Shown here one piece after another: positions 26,316 through 36,081 of a stretch of DNA of 64,000 nt. Every line of letters starts with the position of its first letter. The stretch's first letter is position 1. The position numbers were made by a program, and so were the translations under genes. The DNA is from Bin5 sp965204525. GTDB taxonomy: Bacteria > Chloroflexota > Anaerolineae > Caldilineales > Caldilineaceae. The stretch is taken from NCBI GenBank assembly GCA_965204525.1, contig OZ241994.1, positions 4,092,001-4,156,000 of the forward strand, read 5' to 3'. The notes below the pieces were generated by a model that made no database searches, was not told the DNA's origin, and saw only the letters and a list, made by a program, of their open reading frames with translations.

Positions 26316-27317
26316 TTATATAGAGCAGGAGGTAGCGCTATCTCGTGAGGGGCGAATGATACGGCGTAATGCAACTTCCAGCACGCGGTCTGGGGTCAGG
26401 TCCGGCAGCAGGAGCGCCTCGGCTGAAGCATCCAGTGCGCCGGTCGAAAGAGGTTTTCCCTCACAGCCCGCGTCTAGCTTTTCCTTTCCTGGCAGGGCGC
26501 CCTGAGGAATGAGGCCGATAAGTTCGCTGCGGTCGAGCGTGACGGCGTGACGGGCGGCCTGCCGGCGTATGGCATCTACAGCCGCGAGAGGGGATGTGGC
26601 GCGATAATCGACGAGATTCATGCTGATCTGGGCCTGTCCATCGACAAGAAGGCCCAGGGCTCTGACCGCCGGCAGCCCCCCATCGCGCTCGCGAATCCGG
26701 CGGGCGATGGCTCTGGCGATTGCGACATCAGCAGAATGCAGAAAGACGTTGAAGGCGATGAGTAGCGGCCTGGCCCCCACGATGACCGCTCCCGCCGGGC
26801 CCACCTTGGCAGGACCGAAGTCTGGCACGCGCTGAGGGCGGTGAATGTTCCGGACAAGGGCCTCATATTCACCGCGCCGGACGTCCGCCAGATTACGGCG
26901 TTCGCGCCTAGTAGCCGCTTCGCCATAGAGATAGACGGGCACATCCAGCTCATCACCGATGCGGCGGCCCAGTTGCCGGGCCAGGAGAGCGCAGTCCGCA
27001 AGGCGAGTGTTGCCGATCGGCACGAGCGGGACCACATCGGCCGCGCCCAGTCTGGGATGGACGCCCCGATGCCCTCGAAGGTCGATGCGGGCGACAGCCA
27101 CTTCGACCGCGTTGAACAGCCCTTGCAGAACCTGTTCCGGCGGGCCCGCGACCGTGAGAACGGTGCGGTTGTGGTGAGCATCGCTGGTGCGATCGAGCAG
27201 CCGGGCGCCGGACGTCTGGACTGCCGCCGCCAGCTCGTTGATGACATCGGCGCGGCGGCCCTCTGAGAAGTTCGGAACTGCTTCGATAATTGGGATGTCG
27301 TTGGAACTGTGATTCAT
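26316..27317 (-). CDS. Glutamate formimidoyltransferase
   Basis: A 333-residue homologue of the formiminotransferase domain of FTCD, which moves the formimino group from formiminoglutamate to tetrahydrofolate in histidine degradation. Visible motifs are EAVPNFSEGRR at the N-terminus, DAHHNRTVLTVAGPP, GHRGVHPRLGAADVVPLVPI and the C-terminal segment ISMNLVDYRATSP. Only the transferase domain is present; no cyclodeaminase follows and no hut genes are nearby. It lies 130 bases downstream of modB on the same strand. A role in one-carbon metabolism outside histidine use is possible. Confidence 0.88.
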   Translation of the reverse strand: MNHSSNDIPIIEAVPNFSEGRRADVINELAAAVQTSGARLLDRTSDAHHNRTVLTVAGPPEQVLQGLFNAVEVAVARIDLRGHRGVHPRLGAADVVPLVPIGNTRLADCALLARQLGRRIGDELDVPVYLYGEAATRRERRNLADVRRGEYEALVRNIHRPQRVPDFGPAKVGPAGAVIVGARPLLIAFNVFLHSADVAIARAIARRIRERDGGLPAVRALGLLVDGQAQISMNLVDYRATSPLAAVDAIRRQAARHAVTLDRSELIGLIPQGALPGKEKLDAGCEGKPLSTGALDASAEALLLPDLTPDRVLEVALRRIIRPSRDSATSCSI

Positions 27318-27449
27318 GTGACGAAAGGTTGGGCTGCGACCATGCTTTGAGCAAAGTTGGGGGGCCTCAACACTTTTCTCTGTCCCTGTCGTTTGTCTGA
27401 ACTACAAAATGAGGATCTGGGGACTGGACGGTGATAAACCGGACTCAAA

Positions 27450-28310
27450 TCAACCCGTTCGCCCAAGAAGCCACTTCACGAGCAACAGAATGGCGAACGC
27501 GGTCGCCATAAGGACAACGGACAGGGCCAGGGCAACGTCAAGATCCAGTTCGAAGCCGATATAGATGGCCAGCGGCATCGTCTGCGTGCGCCCGGGATAG
27601 TTGCCGGCGAAAAGAATGGTGGCGCCGAAATCACCGAGAGCCCTCGCCCACGTCATCACCAGCCCGCCCAGCAAGGAAGCGCGGGCGAGGGGGACCGTTA
27701 CGAAGCGGAAGATCTGCCGGCCGTCAGCCCCGTCCAAGGCCGCGGCCTCTTTCAGTTCGACCGCACTGCGGCTGAGGCCGCCGATAGCCGCGCGGATGTA
27801 GTAGGGAGAAGCGACGAAAAGTTGCGCGAGAATGACCGCCAGCGAAGTAAAGGCGACTTCGATTCCCGCCACTGACAGCCCCTGTCCCAGCATCCCCCTC
27901 CGGCCAAAAGCTATCAGCAGGGCCAGCCCGGCAACAGCGGGAGGCAGGACGGTGGGCAGATCGATGAGCGTGTCCAGCGCCCGGCGTCCTCGAAACTGCC
28001 GCCGGGTCATCAGCACCGCCAGAGGCGTGCCCATCAGGATCGTCAGAAGCGTCGCTGTCGCCGATGTCCATAAGCTCAAAACGATTGCCCGGCGAGCGAC
28101 AGGCTGGGCCAGGTGTGTGCTGATGTCGGTCAGCTCCGTGCGCCAGATCAGTGCCAGCAGGGGAAGAGTCAGAAACAGGATCATGGGCACGGCTGACCAG
28201 AAGAGGGCGAGGCCCGGTCGCGTGAGGCGCCTGGAGGAGCGCTGGTCGCCCCCCGCCCGGTCGACGGGGATCCGCACTGCTTCGGCGGCTTCAGTCGTTC
28301 GCATGATCAA
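27450..28310 (-). CDS. modB: Molybdate ABC transporter permease ModB
   Basis: A 286-residue inner-membrane permease with about six hydrophobic segments. The TVLPPAVAGLALLIAFG motif is characteristic of ModB. The ATPase-contact loop reads EAAALDGADGRQIFRFVTVP (about 188-207). The start overlaps the modA stop by four bases (ATGA), so the two are coupled. The ATPase gene modC, which usually follows, is not here; the next gene is the formimidoyltransferase. Tungstate or sulfate specificity cannot be wholly excluded. Confidence 0.87.
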   Translation of the reverse strand: MIMRTTEAAEAVRIPVDRAGGDQRSSRRLTRPGLALFWSAVPMILFLTLPLLALIWRTELTDISTHLAQPVARRAIVLSLWTSATATLLTILMGTPLAVLMTRRQFRGRRALDTLIDLPTVLPPAVAGLALLIAFGRRGMLGQGLSVAGIEVAFTSLAVILAQLFVASPYYIRAAIGGLSRSAVELKEAAALDGADGRQIFRFVTVPLARASLLGGLVMTWARALGDFGATILFAGNYPGRTQTMPLAIYIGFELDLDVALALSVVLMATAFAILLLVKWLLGRTG

Positions 28311-29365
28311 AATGCCCCTGAGGCCGCAAAGTTTGAGGTCTCTTCTGAGCCTTCAGCCCGGCAATGGGTGGAAAAGCCGTGTGACTCCAGCACAGCGGTG
28401 CCTTCTTCAGAAAATAAGAAAGTGACGAATGTTGCGGCCTGCTCCGGCTGCCTGCTGTCCCGGGTCAGGGCGATCGGATAGACTGCTGAAATGTTGAGAT
28501 GGGCCGGTATCTCCATGCGCGGCAACTCGGTGACACCTACGAGGTCACTGGCATAGACGACGCCGGCATCGGCCTCGCCCAATTGCAGTTTGCTGAGAAT
28601 ACCCCGAACATTCTGTTCTTCAGACACGATGTTGGCCTCGAAACCGGCGCGAAAATCGGGGCCAAAATGTTCGTCCTGCGCGGCATTGGCCAGAAACTGC
28701 CGCGTGTACTGCCCAATGGGTACCGCCTCTGCGCCAACGACGATCTTATGGCCGGGCTGGGCCAATTTCAGCAAAGATTTGACCTCAGGCGCGTCGTCGG
28801 ATGCACCGGCAGCGCGCCGGCCGAAGCCGATCATCAACTGATTGCAGGCGAATGTCTTCACGCTCCCCTTCCCGATTCGTCCGGCGTCGATAGCCGCCTG
28901 CATCTGCATCTCGTCGGCCGAGGCGAAAATGTCGGCTCGCGCCCCCTCGCGCAGTTGGCCGGCCAGCTGCTGGGAACCGGCAAAGTTGAAAACGACGTTT
29001 CCTGTATGGCCCCCGCTGCTGAACGACTGGGCAGCCTCCTGGAAGACATCGGTAAGTGACGCGGCCGCGAAGACGGTCACTTCGGCTGTTTCCGATAATG
29101 ACGCCCTGCCGGCGGTTGGCCGGCTGCAGCCGGCCAGAAGTAGACCACCCAGCAGCATGGCCGCCGCCGGAATCAGCCCGATTGCAGTTGTTGTCGAACG
29201 CCGACACAAGGATGACACGGATTTGACGATAGCAGTGAGCATTAGCCGTGTCAAATTCAGACCGTTTCCACTCTGGACGCAGGCCGCTCGCGGAGATGGG
29301 GCCCGGTCCCGGGCCCCATCCGAACGTCGCTGTCCGTTCAGTGAAACGAGGCGGTAGCGAGACAT
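28307..29365 (-). CDS. modA: Molybdate-binding lipoprotein ModA
   Basis: The substrate-binding component of a molybdate ABC transporter, up to 352 residues. After a long N-terminal leader, a hydrophobic stretch ends in a lipobox (LLLAGC, about residue 80). The mature protein opens with VTVFAAASLTDVFQEAA, the ModA hallmark, and has FNFAGSQQLAGQL and ADIFASADEMQM. The C-terminus reads YPIALTRDSRQPEQAATFV, also typical. The leader is unusually long, so the true start may be an internal Met such as 29242; no convincing ribosome-binding site decides it. Confidence 0.88.
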   Translation of the reverse strand: MSRYRLVSLNGQRRSDGARDRAPSPRAACVQSGNGLNLTRLMLTAIVKSVSSLCRRSTTTAIGLIPAAAMLLGGLLLAGCSRPTAGRASLSETAEVTVFAAASLTDVFQEAAQSFSSGGHTGNVVFNFAGSQQLAGQLREGARADIFASADEMQMQAAIDAGRIGKGSVKTFACNQLMIGFGRRAAGASDDAPEVKSLLKLAQPGHKIVVGAEAVPIGQYTRQFLANAAQDEHFGPDFRAGFEANIVSEEQNVRGILSKLQLGEADAGVVYASDLVGVTELPRMEIPAHLNISAVYPIALTRDSRQPEQAATFVTFLFSEEGTAVLESHGFSTHCRAEGSEETSNFAASGAF

Positions 29366-29516
29366 GAGTGGCGCTGGCGTTCTATTCTGTTCTGGTCGGT
29401 ATGGTATGATCGACAGATAGCGATAGTAAGGCAGCGCGTTTGCGTCCAGGGATGATGCGGAAGCGCCAAAACAAGCGTTTCCCGGGCCAGCGTCTCCTGG
29501 CCGGGTATGCCAGCAG

Positions 29517-31754
29517 ATGACAGGGGGAGCGGTGACAGATCACGCAGCTGATTGGAACGAATTCGTCATCAATTATTCGGCCGGCCATCTCTTGCAGACG
29601 AGTGAATGGGCGGCCTTGAAATGCCGCTCCGGCTGGTGGGCCAAACGCGTTCTCCTGCCGGAATCGACTGCCGGCGGCGCCGCGCAAGCCGGGGCGATGA
29701 TCCTCTTTCGCAGAATAATGGGCCAGGTCCTGGCATACGTCCCCAGAGGCCCGCTTGTAGACTGGTCCGACTCCACGCTGACGGAAGCTGTGGTGGCGCG
29801 CATGTGCGATGTTGCCCAGCAGGAGGGAGCGTTCGCACTGAAGATCGAACCGGACCTACTGGATACGGCAGCCAACCGGCAGCGGCTCAGCGCGGCCGGC
29901 TTCCATCCCAGCTCCCAAACGATTCAGCCTCGCAGCACCGTTGTCGTCGATCTGCAGCCGGACGACGATACGATCCTCGCGCGAATGAAGAGCAAGTGGC
30001 GCTACAACATCCGCCTAGCCGCGCGCAAAGGCGTTAACGTGCGGGAGCTTGAGGCGCATGAGCTGCCCCTGTTCCAGCAGCTGATGGAAGAGACGGGCAA
30101 GCGGGACGGGTTTTCCGTCCACAATGCCGCCTACTACCGCGACGCCTACGAGTTGCTGGCCTCCCGATGGGGCGCCTTCCTGCTGGCCTCGCATGAGGGC
30201 GACCCTCTCGCCAGCATCGCTGTGTTTGCCGTCGGTTCGTCCGCCTGCTACCTGTGGGGGGCCAGCAACAACCGCCGCCGCAACCTGATGCCCAACCATG
30301 CGCTCCAATGGGAAGCGATGCGCTGGGCCAGGGAACGCGGCTGCGCCCGCTATGATCTCTGGGGCATCCCCGATGAGATCGGCGCCATCGCCACCGGTCT
30401 CTGGCAGGAAGGGCGCAACGCTGTCTCCGCCGAGAAGGCGCCGGTGGATCTGAACGCGCTCCCAGCCGGCGATCTTTGGGGCGTTTTCCGTTTCAAACAG
30501 GGCTTTGGCGGCGCGGTCGAGCGCACCGTCGGCGCCTGGGACCTGCCCCTGCGTCGACCGGTCTACACTCTCTATCAGGGCGCGCTGCTTGCGAAGGACC
30601 GGGCTGCAAAAAGCAGGTACGGGGTAAAGGGGCAAGAGGAGCGGAGGCAGACCTCCTCCCCCTCCGCCATTGAGGTAGCTATGGAGCCGGTGTTGACGGC
30701 CGCAGCGTGGGAAGACCTGTTGACGCAGCTGCCGCCCGACCGTAGCCACGTGCTGCAAAGTTGGTCGTGGGGTGTCGTCAAGGCCGGCAGCGGCTGGCGC
30801 GTTGAGCGCTGGCGCGTGCAGAGGGGCGGTCGGCCCTTGGGGGCTTTTCAATGGCTCTGCCGGCAGCCTACGGCAACGCTGCCCTTGCGCGTGGCTTACG
30901 TGCCCAAGGGCCCCCTGCTGGACTGGTCGGATGACGAAGCAACTGCGCTCGTATTGGCGCAGATCGAAGAACTGTGCCGGCGGCGGGGCTGCCTTCAGGT
31001 AAAAATCGATCCTGATGTCGGCGAAAATGATGCGGAAGGGGTGCGTCTGAAGCAGCTGCTTCTACAGCGCAACTGGCGCTTCAGCCCGGAGCAGATTCAG
31101 TTCAAAAATACCGGCTTCACGGACATCACCCGGGCCGAAGAAGAGCTGTTGAATTCATTCAAAAGCAAATGGCGCTATAACATCCGGCTGGCCGAACGTC
31201 GGGGCGTCACCGTTCGCTGCGGCGATGTTGCGGACTTGCCGGGCTTCTATCGACTCTACAAAGAGACGAGCGCCCGCGACGGTTTTCTGATCCGTCCATT
31301 CGCCTACTACAACTCCTTGTGGTGTAAGTTTCTGAAGATGCAGCAGGGGGAGGGGACACGGACCGGCGGGGCACTGTTGTTGGCCGAGCATCCAGACGAG
31401 TCGCAGCCCATTGCCGGATTGTTTCTGCTCCGTTACGGTCGTCAGACTCTCTATTTCAACGGAGCCAGCAGTGCCCGGCGGCGCCGCGACATGCCCAACT
31501 ACCTCTTACAGTGGCGTGCGCTGCAGTGGGCCAAGGCACAGGGCTGCACGGTCTATGATTGGTGGGGTGCGCCGACGGACCCCGATGAACCGAGCGATCC
31601 TCTCCAAGGGGTATGGCGCTTTAAGGAAGGGTTTGCCGCCAGAATGGCCGTGCATACGGGGGCGTGGGACTGGTCGCCCAGTCCGCTGCTATGGTACGGC
31701 TACCATCGGGGGAAGTCGCAGCTGCTGGAACTGATGCGCAAGCGGCACCGCTAG
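29517..31754 (+). CDS. Tandem-duplicated FemAB/FemX-like peptidoglycan-bridge aminoacyltransferase
   Basis: A 745-residue protein made of two FemAB-type units in tandem, about 1-355 and 385-745. Each has the core motif KSKWRYNIRLA (near residues 161 and 549), preceded by AYVPRGPLVDWSD or AYVPKGPLLDWSD. Each also repeats the ending 'GVFRFKQGFGG' or 'GVWRFKEGFAA' and then 'GAWD'. FemAB enzymes use aminoacyl-tRNA to add residues to the peptide stem of lipid II. Known members contain two GNAT-like subdomains, so this protein would hold four. The linker near residue 375 is short and charged. The substrate is unknown. Confidence 0.82.
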   Translation: MTGGAVTDHAADWNEFVINYSAGHLLQTSEWAALKCRSGWWAKRVLLPESTAGGAAQAGAMILFRRIMGQVLAYVPRGPLVDWSDSTLTEAVVARMCDVAQQEGAFALKIEPDLLDTAANRQRLSAAGFHPSSQTIQPRSTVVVDLQPDDDTILARMKSKWRYNIRLAARKGVNVRELEAHELPLFQQLMEETGKRDGFSVHNAAYYRDAYELLASRWGAFLLASHEGDPLASIAVFAVGSSACYLWGASNNRRRNLMPNHALQWEAMRWARERGCARYDLWGIPDEIGAIATGLWQEGRNAVSAEKAPVDLNALPAGDLWGVFRFKQGFGGAVERTVGAWDLPLRRPVYTLYQGALLAKDRAAKSRYGVKGQEERRQTSSPSAIEVAMEPVLTAAAWEDLLTQLPPDRSHVLQSWSWGVVKAGSGWRVERWRVQRGGRPLGAFQWLCRQPTATLPLRVAYVPKGPLLDWSDDEATALVLAQIEELCRRRGCLQVKIDPDVGENDAEGVRLKQLLLQRNWRFSPEQIQFKNTGFTDITRAEEELLNSFKSKWRYNIRLAERRGVTVRCGDVADLPGFYRLYKETSARDGFLIRPFAYYNSLWCKFLKMQQGEGTRTGGALLLAEHPDESQPIAGLFLLRYGRQTLYFNGASSARRRRDMPNYLLQWRALQWAKAQGCTVYDWWGAPTDPDEPSDPLQGVWRFKEGFAARMAVHTGAWDWSPSPLLWYGYHRGKSQLLELMRKRHR

Positions 31755-31800
31755 CGCTGCCCAGCTGTAGTATGTCATAAGCCAGCCGCAGGAAACCGGC

Positions 31801-33225
31801 CTACCCGGACAGAGCGGCGCCGTCGGGAATGACGACCGGCGTGTCCGAGCTGTTTGACAGGGTGACGTCGCCCTCAACCGTGACAGAAGCGCCAAAGGTG
31901 TAGGGGCCTGTAACGGAAAAGCTGCGGCACCGGAGCAGGGAAGGCGGCCCGTGCGGAAATCGTTCCTCGATCTGATCGATGAACTGATAAAATCGGTCGT
32001 CCAGTTCGACAAGCGGTGCGCCCCCAGGGAAGGGACCGCGACCCCGCCGCGGATCCAGACCGACGCACTGCTGCTGGCTCAGCTCGAAGGCATCGGAGCG
32101 CAGCGCCAGCAAGTCATTACATCGTTTTACCGGCAAAAAGCGGTCTCGCGACACCTGGATCGCCTGCGCGCCGTCGAATGCCGAGATCGCCAACCCGACC
32201 GCGGTTTCCAATTGGAAGACCGGTGGGGAGTCCGGGCAGGAAGGGTCCACCGGTTTACTGTTGACGATCATCGGCAGATCCAGGAAACCGTCTCGTTCCT
32301 GCAGCAGCGCTCGCAAAGAGGGCAGGTGAATCCACAGATTGTTGGTATTGAACAGCCGGTAGCGGTCGATGTCCTGAAACTGCTCGACCTCCTCCGGCAG
32401 GCACTGGGCAATCTCCCGCAGCAGGAGCCGTCCATCAGGGCTTTGGGCAAGGTGCCCCCCCTTGCGGTCGGCCGCCGTGCGGGCGGTCACTTCCATCAGA
32501 AAGGGCAGGTTGCAGGCCGCGAAATAACCGAGAATATCGGTGTCGACAGTTGCGCCCAGATTGTCGGCGTTGCTGACGAACATGTATTCGTACCCGAGAG
32601 AAAGCATCTTTCTGAGCAGGCTGCTCATGTGCAGAGTGAGGTAAATGTCGCCGTGTCCGGGCGGGCACCACTCCTTGGACGGGTCTTGATGCCACTCTAC
32701 CGGCTGCAGAGTCTCCTGCCATATTTTGGGAACTTTGTTTTGCAGAAAAGTAAGCGGTAGGGCCCCGGCGTCGCATGCTGCCAGTTGCGGGTAGGCGCTA
32801 AGCGCTTGCTGGGTTGCTTCCTGCGTGCTGTAGCTGTTCATGAAGATGAGGGGCAGTCGCGCCGTCATCTTCCGGCGCAGATGCAGGACATGGCGGACGA
32901 TAATATCCAGAAAGCGCAACCCGTCCTTCACCATCAGCAGCGATCTCGGCCCATGCAGCCCCATCGTTGCGCCCAGACCGCCGTTCAGTTTCACGACGAC
33001 GAGCCGGCTGAGCGCGTCCAGGCCCTTGTCGTGGAAACCTGTGGCGGTGGAACTGTCGGCTATATCGGATGGTGGGCGTGCGCTGGCGCCGGGGATGTAA
33101 CCTGTGGCGCCGGCGACGAGCTGGGCGTAGTAATGTTCAAAGCTGCGAATCAGCAGGTCGTCCAGACCCGCCTGTTTCATCTTCTGACGAACCGGCGCGA
33201 ATGACACCGTGGGTATTCGACCCAT
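31801..33225 (-). CDS. UTP-glucose-1-phosphate uridylyltransferase, eukaryotic (UGP2/UDPGP) type
   Basis: Makes UDP-glucose from UTP and glucose-1-phosphate. The 474-residue protein belongs to the UDPGP family found in eukaryotes and some bacteria, and is not the short GalU type. Visible motifs are VVKLNGGLGATMGLHGPRS (nucleotide-binding loop), IFMNSYSTQEAT, PPGHGDIYLTL and FVSNADNLGA. The C-terminal end is a left-handed helix-like region with GDVTLSNSSDTPVVIPDGA. UDP-glucose would feed the envelope glycan genes at 18-23 kb. It converges on the FemAB-like gene with a 46-base gap. Confidence 0.88.
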   Translation of the reverse strand: MGRIPTVSFAPVRQKMKQAGLDDLLIRSFEHYYAQLVAGATGYIPGASARPPSDIADSSTATGFHDKGLDALSRLVVVKLNGGLGATMGLHGPRSLLMVKDGLRFLDIIVRHVLHLRRKMTARLPLIFMNSYSTQEATQQALSAYPQLAACDAGALPLTFLQNKVPKIWQETLQPVEWHQDPSKEWCPPGHGDIYLTLHMSSLLRKMLSLGYEYMFVSNADNLGATVDTDILGYFAACNLPFLMEVTARTAADRKGGHLAQSPDGRLLLREIAQCLPEEVEQFQDIDRYRLFNTNNLWIHLPSLRALLQERDGFLDLPMIVNSKPVDPSCPDSPPVFQLETAVGLAISAFDGAQAIQVSRDRFLPVKRCNDLLALRSDAFELSQQQCVGLDPRRGRGPFPGGAPLVELDDRFYQFIDQIEERFPHGPPSLLRCRSFSVTGPYTFGASVTVEGDVTLSNSSDTPVVIPDGAALSG

Positions 33226-33285
33226 TCAATAACCTCGGAGTTACGTGATGCTTGGGGCTCTCTGCTCGTTGCGGCGCTTCTCTCG

Positions 33286-34959
33286 TTACCAGCCGACCGC
33301 GCAGCCGTCCTTGCGCGGGTCGCTCCCTCCGGTCAGGACGCCGCTTTCCGGGTCGCGGACGATTATCTGACCGCCGCCGAAACCGCCTCGCCCCGCCCCG
33401 TCCACCGGAACCACCTGATGTCCGCGGCGGGACATTTCCGCCAGGATGTCATAGTCCCAGCCTTCTTCAATCGCCAGTTGGCCTCCGGCTTCGTCCGCGC
33501 CTAACCCTGCATGTGGGCCGCTCAATGACCAGCGCGGCGTGTCCAGGGCCTGCTGCGGGCTCATGCCCAGGGACACCATGTTGACCAGCATCTGCAGGTG
33601 TCCCTGGGGCTGCATATAGCCCCCCATCACGCCGAAGCTGGCATGCAACGCGCCGCCCCGCGTCGTCATCGCCGGGATAATCGTGTGATACGGCCGCTTG
33701 CTCGGAGCGAGACAGTTGGGATGATCGGGGTCAAGAACGAAGAGCGCGGCCCGGTTCTGCAGGCTGACCCCGCTTCCGGGCACAACCAGCCCGCTGCCCG
33801 TTCCCTGGTAGAGGCTGTTGATAAAACTGCAAGCGTTCCCCTCGCCGTCGGCGGTAGTCAGATAGACGGTATCCGAACCGGCCATGGGATAACCGCTGGA
33901 AACGGACGCCGCGGCCCGCTGCGGATCTATCTCCCCGCGTCTCTGGTCCGCATACGCGCGGTTGGTAAGTGTGTCCAGGGGGATCGGTACCACATCGACA
34001 TCACAGACCCACTGCTGGGCCTCGGCGTACCCGATGCGCATACACTCAACCAGCGTATGCAGTCGATCGACGCTGGACATTTGGGCCAGGTCGAAGCCGT
34101 CCGCCAGATTTGCTGCGACAATGGCCGCCAACCCCTGCCCGTTGGGCGGGCATTCGTACAGGCGAACATCGCCGAAATCGGCCGTGATAGGCTCATGCCA
34201 GGTGCTGGTATGGGCTGCCATATCCTGCGGCGTGATCCAACCGCCGTAACGCTGTACGTGCTCGCTCAGTTTGCCGGCAAACTCCCCGGCGTAGATCGCC
34301 TTTTTGCCGTCGGCCGCGATCGCCCGCAGCGTCTGGCCCAGTGTGGGGATACGCATCACCTGCCCAGGCCGCGGCGCGCAGCCGTTGATGAGAAGCTCAT
34401 GACCGCTCGGCTGCTCCGGTCCGTTGTCTAGGTCACTGCTGATCCAGTCGGGTGAACGCCGCAGTTTGGCTGCCTGGGAGGCCCAGCCCCGCCCAATCCA
34501 TTCGGTGACGGGGTAGCCCTCTTCAGCCAGATCGATGGCAGGCTTGAGTACATCTGCCAGCGTCATGTCGCCGTGCCTTTCCAGCAGATCGCTCCACCCG
34601 GCGACGGTCCCCGGTATGCTGACGCTGTGGCCGGTAAACTGGGGCATGCGGGCATAACCGAGACGTCGCAGTTCATCGATCGATGCCGCGCTGGCAGAGC
34701 GGCCCGACCCGTTGAGCGCGGTCACACATTCCGTTTTGGCATCCCAGTAGAGGGCGAAACAGTCGCCCCCAATGCCGGTGGAGATCGGCTCGACGACATT
34801 CAGGGCTGCGGCTGTGGCGATCGCGGCGTCGGCTGCGTTGCCGCCTGCCTGCAGGATCGATAGCCCGGCCTGGGCGGCAAGCGGTTGACTGGTGGCAACC
34901 AGTCCGTTGCGCGCCAAGACATTGCTGCGGCGCGAGCGAAAAACGAAATCAAAATTCAT
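33286..34959 (-). CDS. Gamma-glutamyltransferase
   Basis: A 557-residue Ntn-hydrolase-family enzyme that cleaves gamma-glutamyl bonds such as those of glutathione. ATSQPLAAQAGLSILQAGGN and AADAAIATAAALNVVEP mark the N-terminal region. ECPPNGQGLAAI is conserved in the large subunit. The self-cleavage site and catalytic Thr lie in SDTVYLTTADGEGNACSFI (about residue 359), followed by SLYQGTGSGLVVPGSGV. No signal peptide is seen, so it may be cytoplasmic, unlike the periplasmic E. coli enzyme. Members of this family can also act as acylases on other substrates. Confidence 0.92.
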   Translation of the reverse strand: MNFDFVFRSRRSNVLARNGLVATSQPLAAQAGLSILQAGGNAADAAIATAAALNVVEPISTGIGGDCFALYWDAKTECVTALNGSGRSASAASIDELRRLGYARMPQFTGHSVSIPGTVAGWSDLLERHGDMTLADVLKPAIDLAEEGYPVTEWIGRGWASQAAKLRRSPDWISSDLDNGPEQPSGHELLINGCAPRPGQVMRIPTLGQTLRAIAADGKKAIYAGEFAGKLSEHVQRYGGWITPQDMAAHTSTWHEPITADFGDVRLYECPPNGQGLAAIVAANLADGFDLAQMSSVDRLHTLVECMRIGYAEAQQWVCDVDVVPIPLDTLTNRAYADQRRGEIDPQRAAASVSSGYPMAGSDTVYLTTADGEGNACSFINSLYQGTGSGLVVPGSGVSLQNRAALFVLDPDHPNCLAPSKRPYHTIIPAMTTRGGALHASFGVMGGYMQPQGHLQMLVNMVSLGMSPQQALDTPRWSLSGPHAGLGADEAGGQLAIEEGWDYDILAEMSRRGHQVVPVDGAGRGGFGGGQIIVRDPESGVLTGGSDPRKDGCAVGW

Positions 34960-35246
34960 AGTCAGATCTTTCCGAAGCCTTCAGATAGGGGCAAATGGAA
35001 TAGACTATTCATGATAGTCGATTGACAGCGAATAGGCAAAGCGGTCAAGGATCGCATCTGCGCCGTAGCCAACACGCCCAGGCGCCCCCCTCCTAAGAAT
35101 TCGGATCCTTTTGGCGGAACTACGCGGCTACGGTAGACTATTTGGAAAGGGTTTGTTCCATCTCCTCCTGGTTGCCATCTAGCTTCCGGACCCGTCGTCC
35201 GCGGCAACCAGCTAGTCTGTTTGGCGTCCCGGTTCAGTAACTGCCA

Positions 35247-36029
35247 ATGGGTTTTCTGGTTAAGGCCATTGCCAACATTGCACCCTATATCTATGCAACG
35301 TGTGGTCTGCTGGCTCTATTTCAACTGTATCGCACGTGGCAGGTGCGCGCCGAGCGGCGACAGGCCGTCTTCTCCCTGGAGCGGGACAAAGCAATAGACG
35401 ATCTGTATCGCATCTTTCTTTCAGCCTTGTTGATGCTTGTGGTTATGGGATTCACCTACTTCGCCAGCACAACGCTGCGCGAGGCAATGATCGCGGTGGA
35501 GTCGTCTTCAGTTCTTTCTTCGCCGGACGACCCTTCAACATCTCCAAATGCCTCATTGTCGGCGCTGATTCCAACGCCGACATTCACCCCCGAACCTTCG
35601 ACGCCAACCCCCTTGCCGACCCGCATCGTCGTCCCTACACCCGTGCCGGACAACCGGGAGGAAGATGCGCAGCCAGAGGAGCCTGCTCCCGCGCCCAACC
35701 AGCTTCCCGTCTCTCCGGCACTGTGTCCCGACGGACGCGCAGTCATACTGTCACCGGGAAACGGGGCGATCGTAAGTGGGGATGTCCCAATTGTGGGTAC
35801 AGCCCAGCACGATCAATTCTCTTTCTATAAGCTGGAGTTTGCGCCCGGCGGCGCAAATCAGAGTTTCAACTACTTTGACGGCGCTGAAAGCCCCGTCGTC
35901 GGCGGGCTCCTCGGCAATCTGAACAGCAGTGCCATGGCGAACGGAATATATGTTATTCAGGTCGTGGTGGTGGATACCACTGGCAACTATCCGCAGCCCT
36001 GTAGCGTGACGGTGACAGTACAGAACTGA
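35247..36029 (+). CDS. Membrane protein with Pro/Thr linker and Ig-like C-terminal domain, unknown function
   Basis: A 260-residue protein I cannot assign. It has two hydrophobic segments at about 8-27 and 56-76. A Pro/Thr/Ser-rich linker (about 108-150, with TPTFTPEPSTPTP) is typical of Chloroflexota surface proteins. An extracellular beta-rich domain then begins ILSPGNGAIVSGDVPIVG and ends CSVTVTVQN, resembling Ig-like or Big-type modules. It leads a three-gene set with the 876- and 267-residue proteins downstream. No ribosome-binding site is evident at the ATG. Confidence 0.65.
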   Translation: MGFLVKAIANIAPYIYATCGLLALFQLYRTWQVRAERRQAVFSLERDKAIDDLYRIFLSALLMLVVMGFTYFASTTLREAMIAVESSSVLSSPDDPSTSPNASLSALIPTPTFTPEPSTPTPLPTRIVVPTPVPDNREEDAQPEEPAPAPNQLPVSPALCPDGRAVILSPGNGAIVSGDVPIVGTAQHDQFSFYKLEFAPGGANQSFNYFDGAESPVVGGLLGNLNSSAMANGIYVIQVVVVDTTGNYPQPCSVTVTVQN

Positions 36030-36081
36030 TGACGGCGAATCCTGAAATATGCGCTACAACTTCGCTGTTTGAGTGCGGCCG

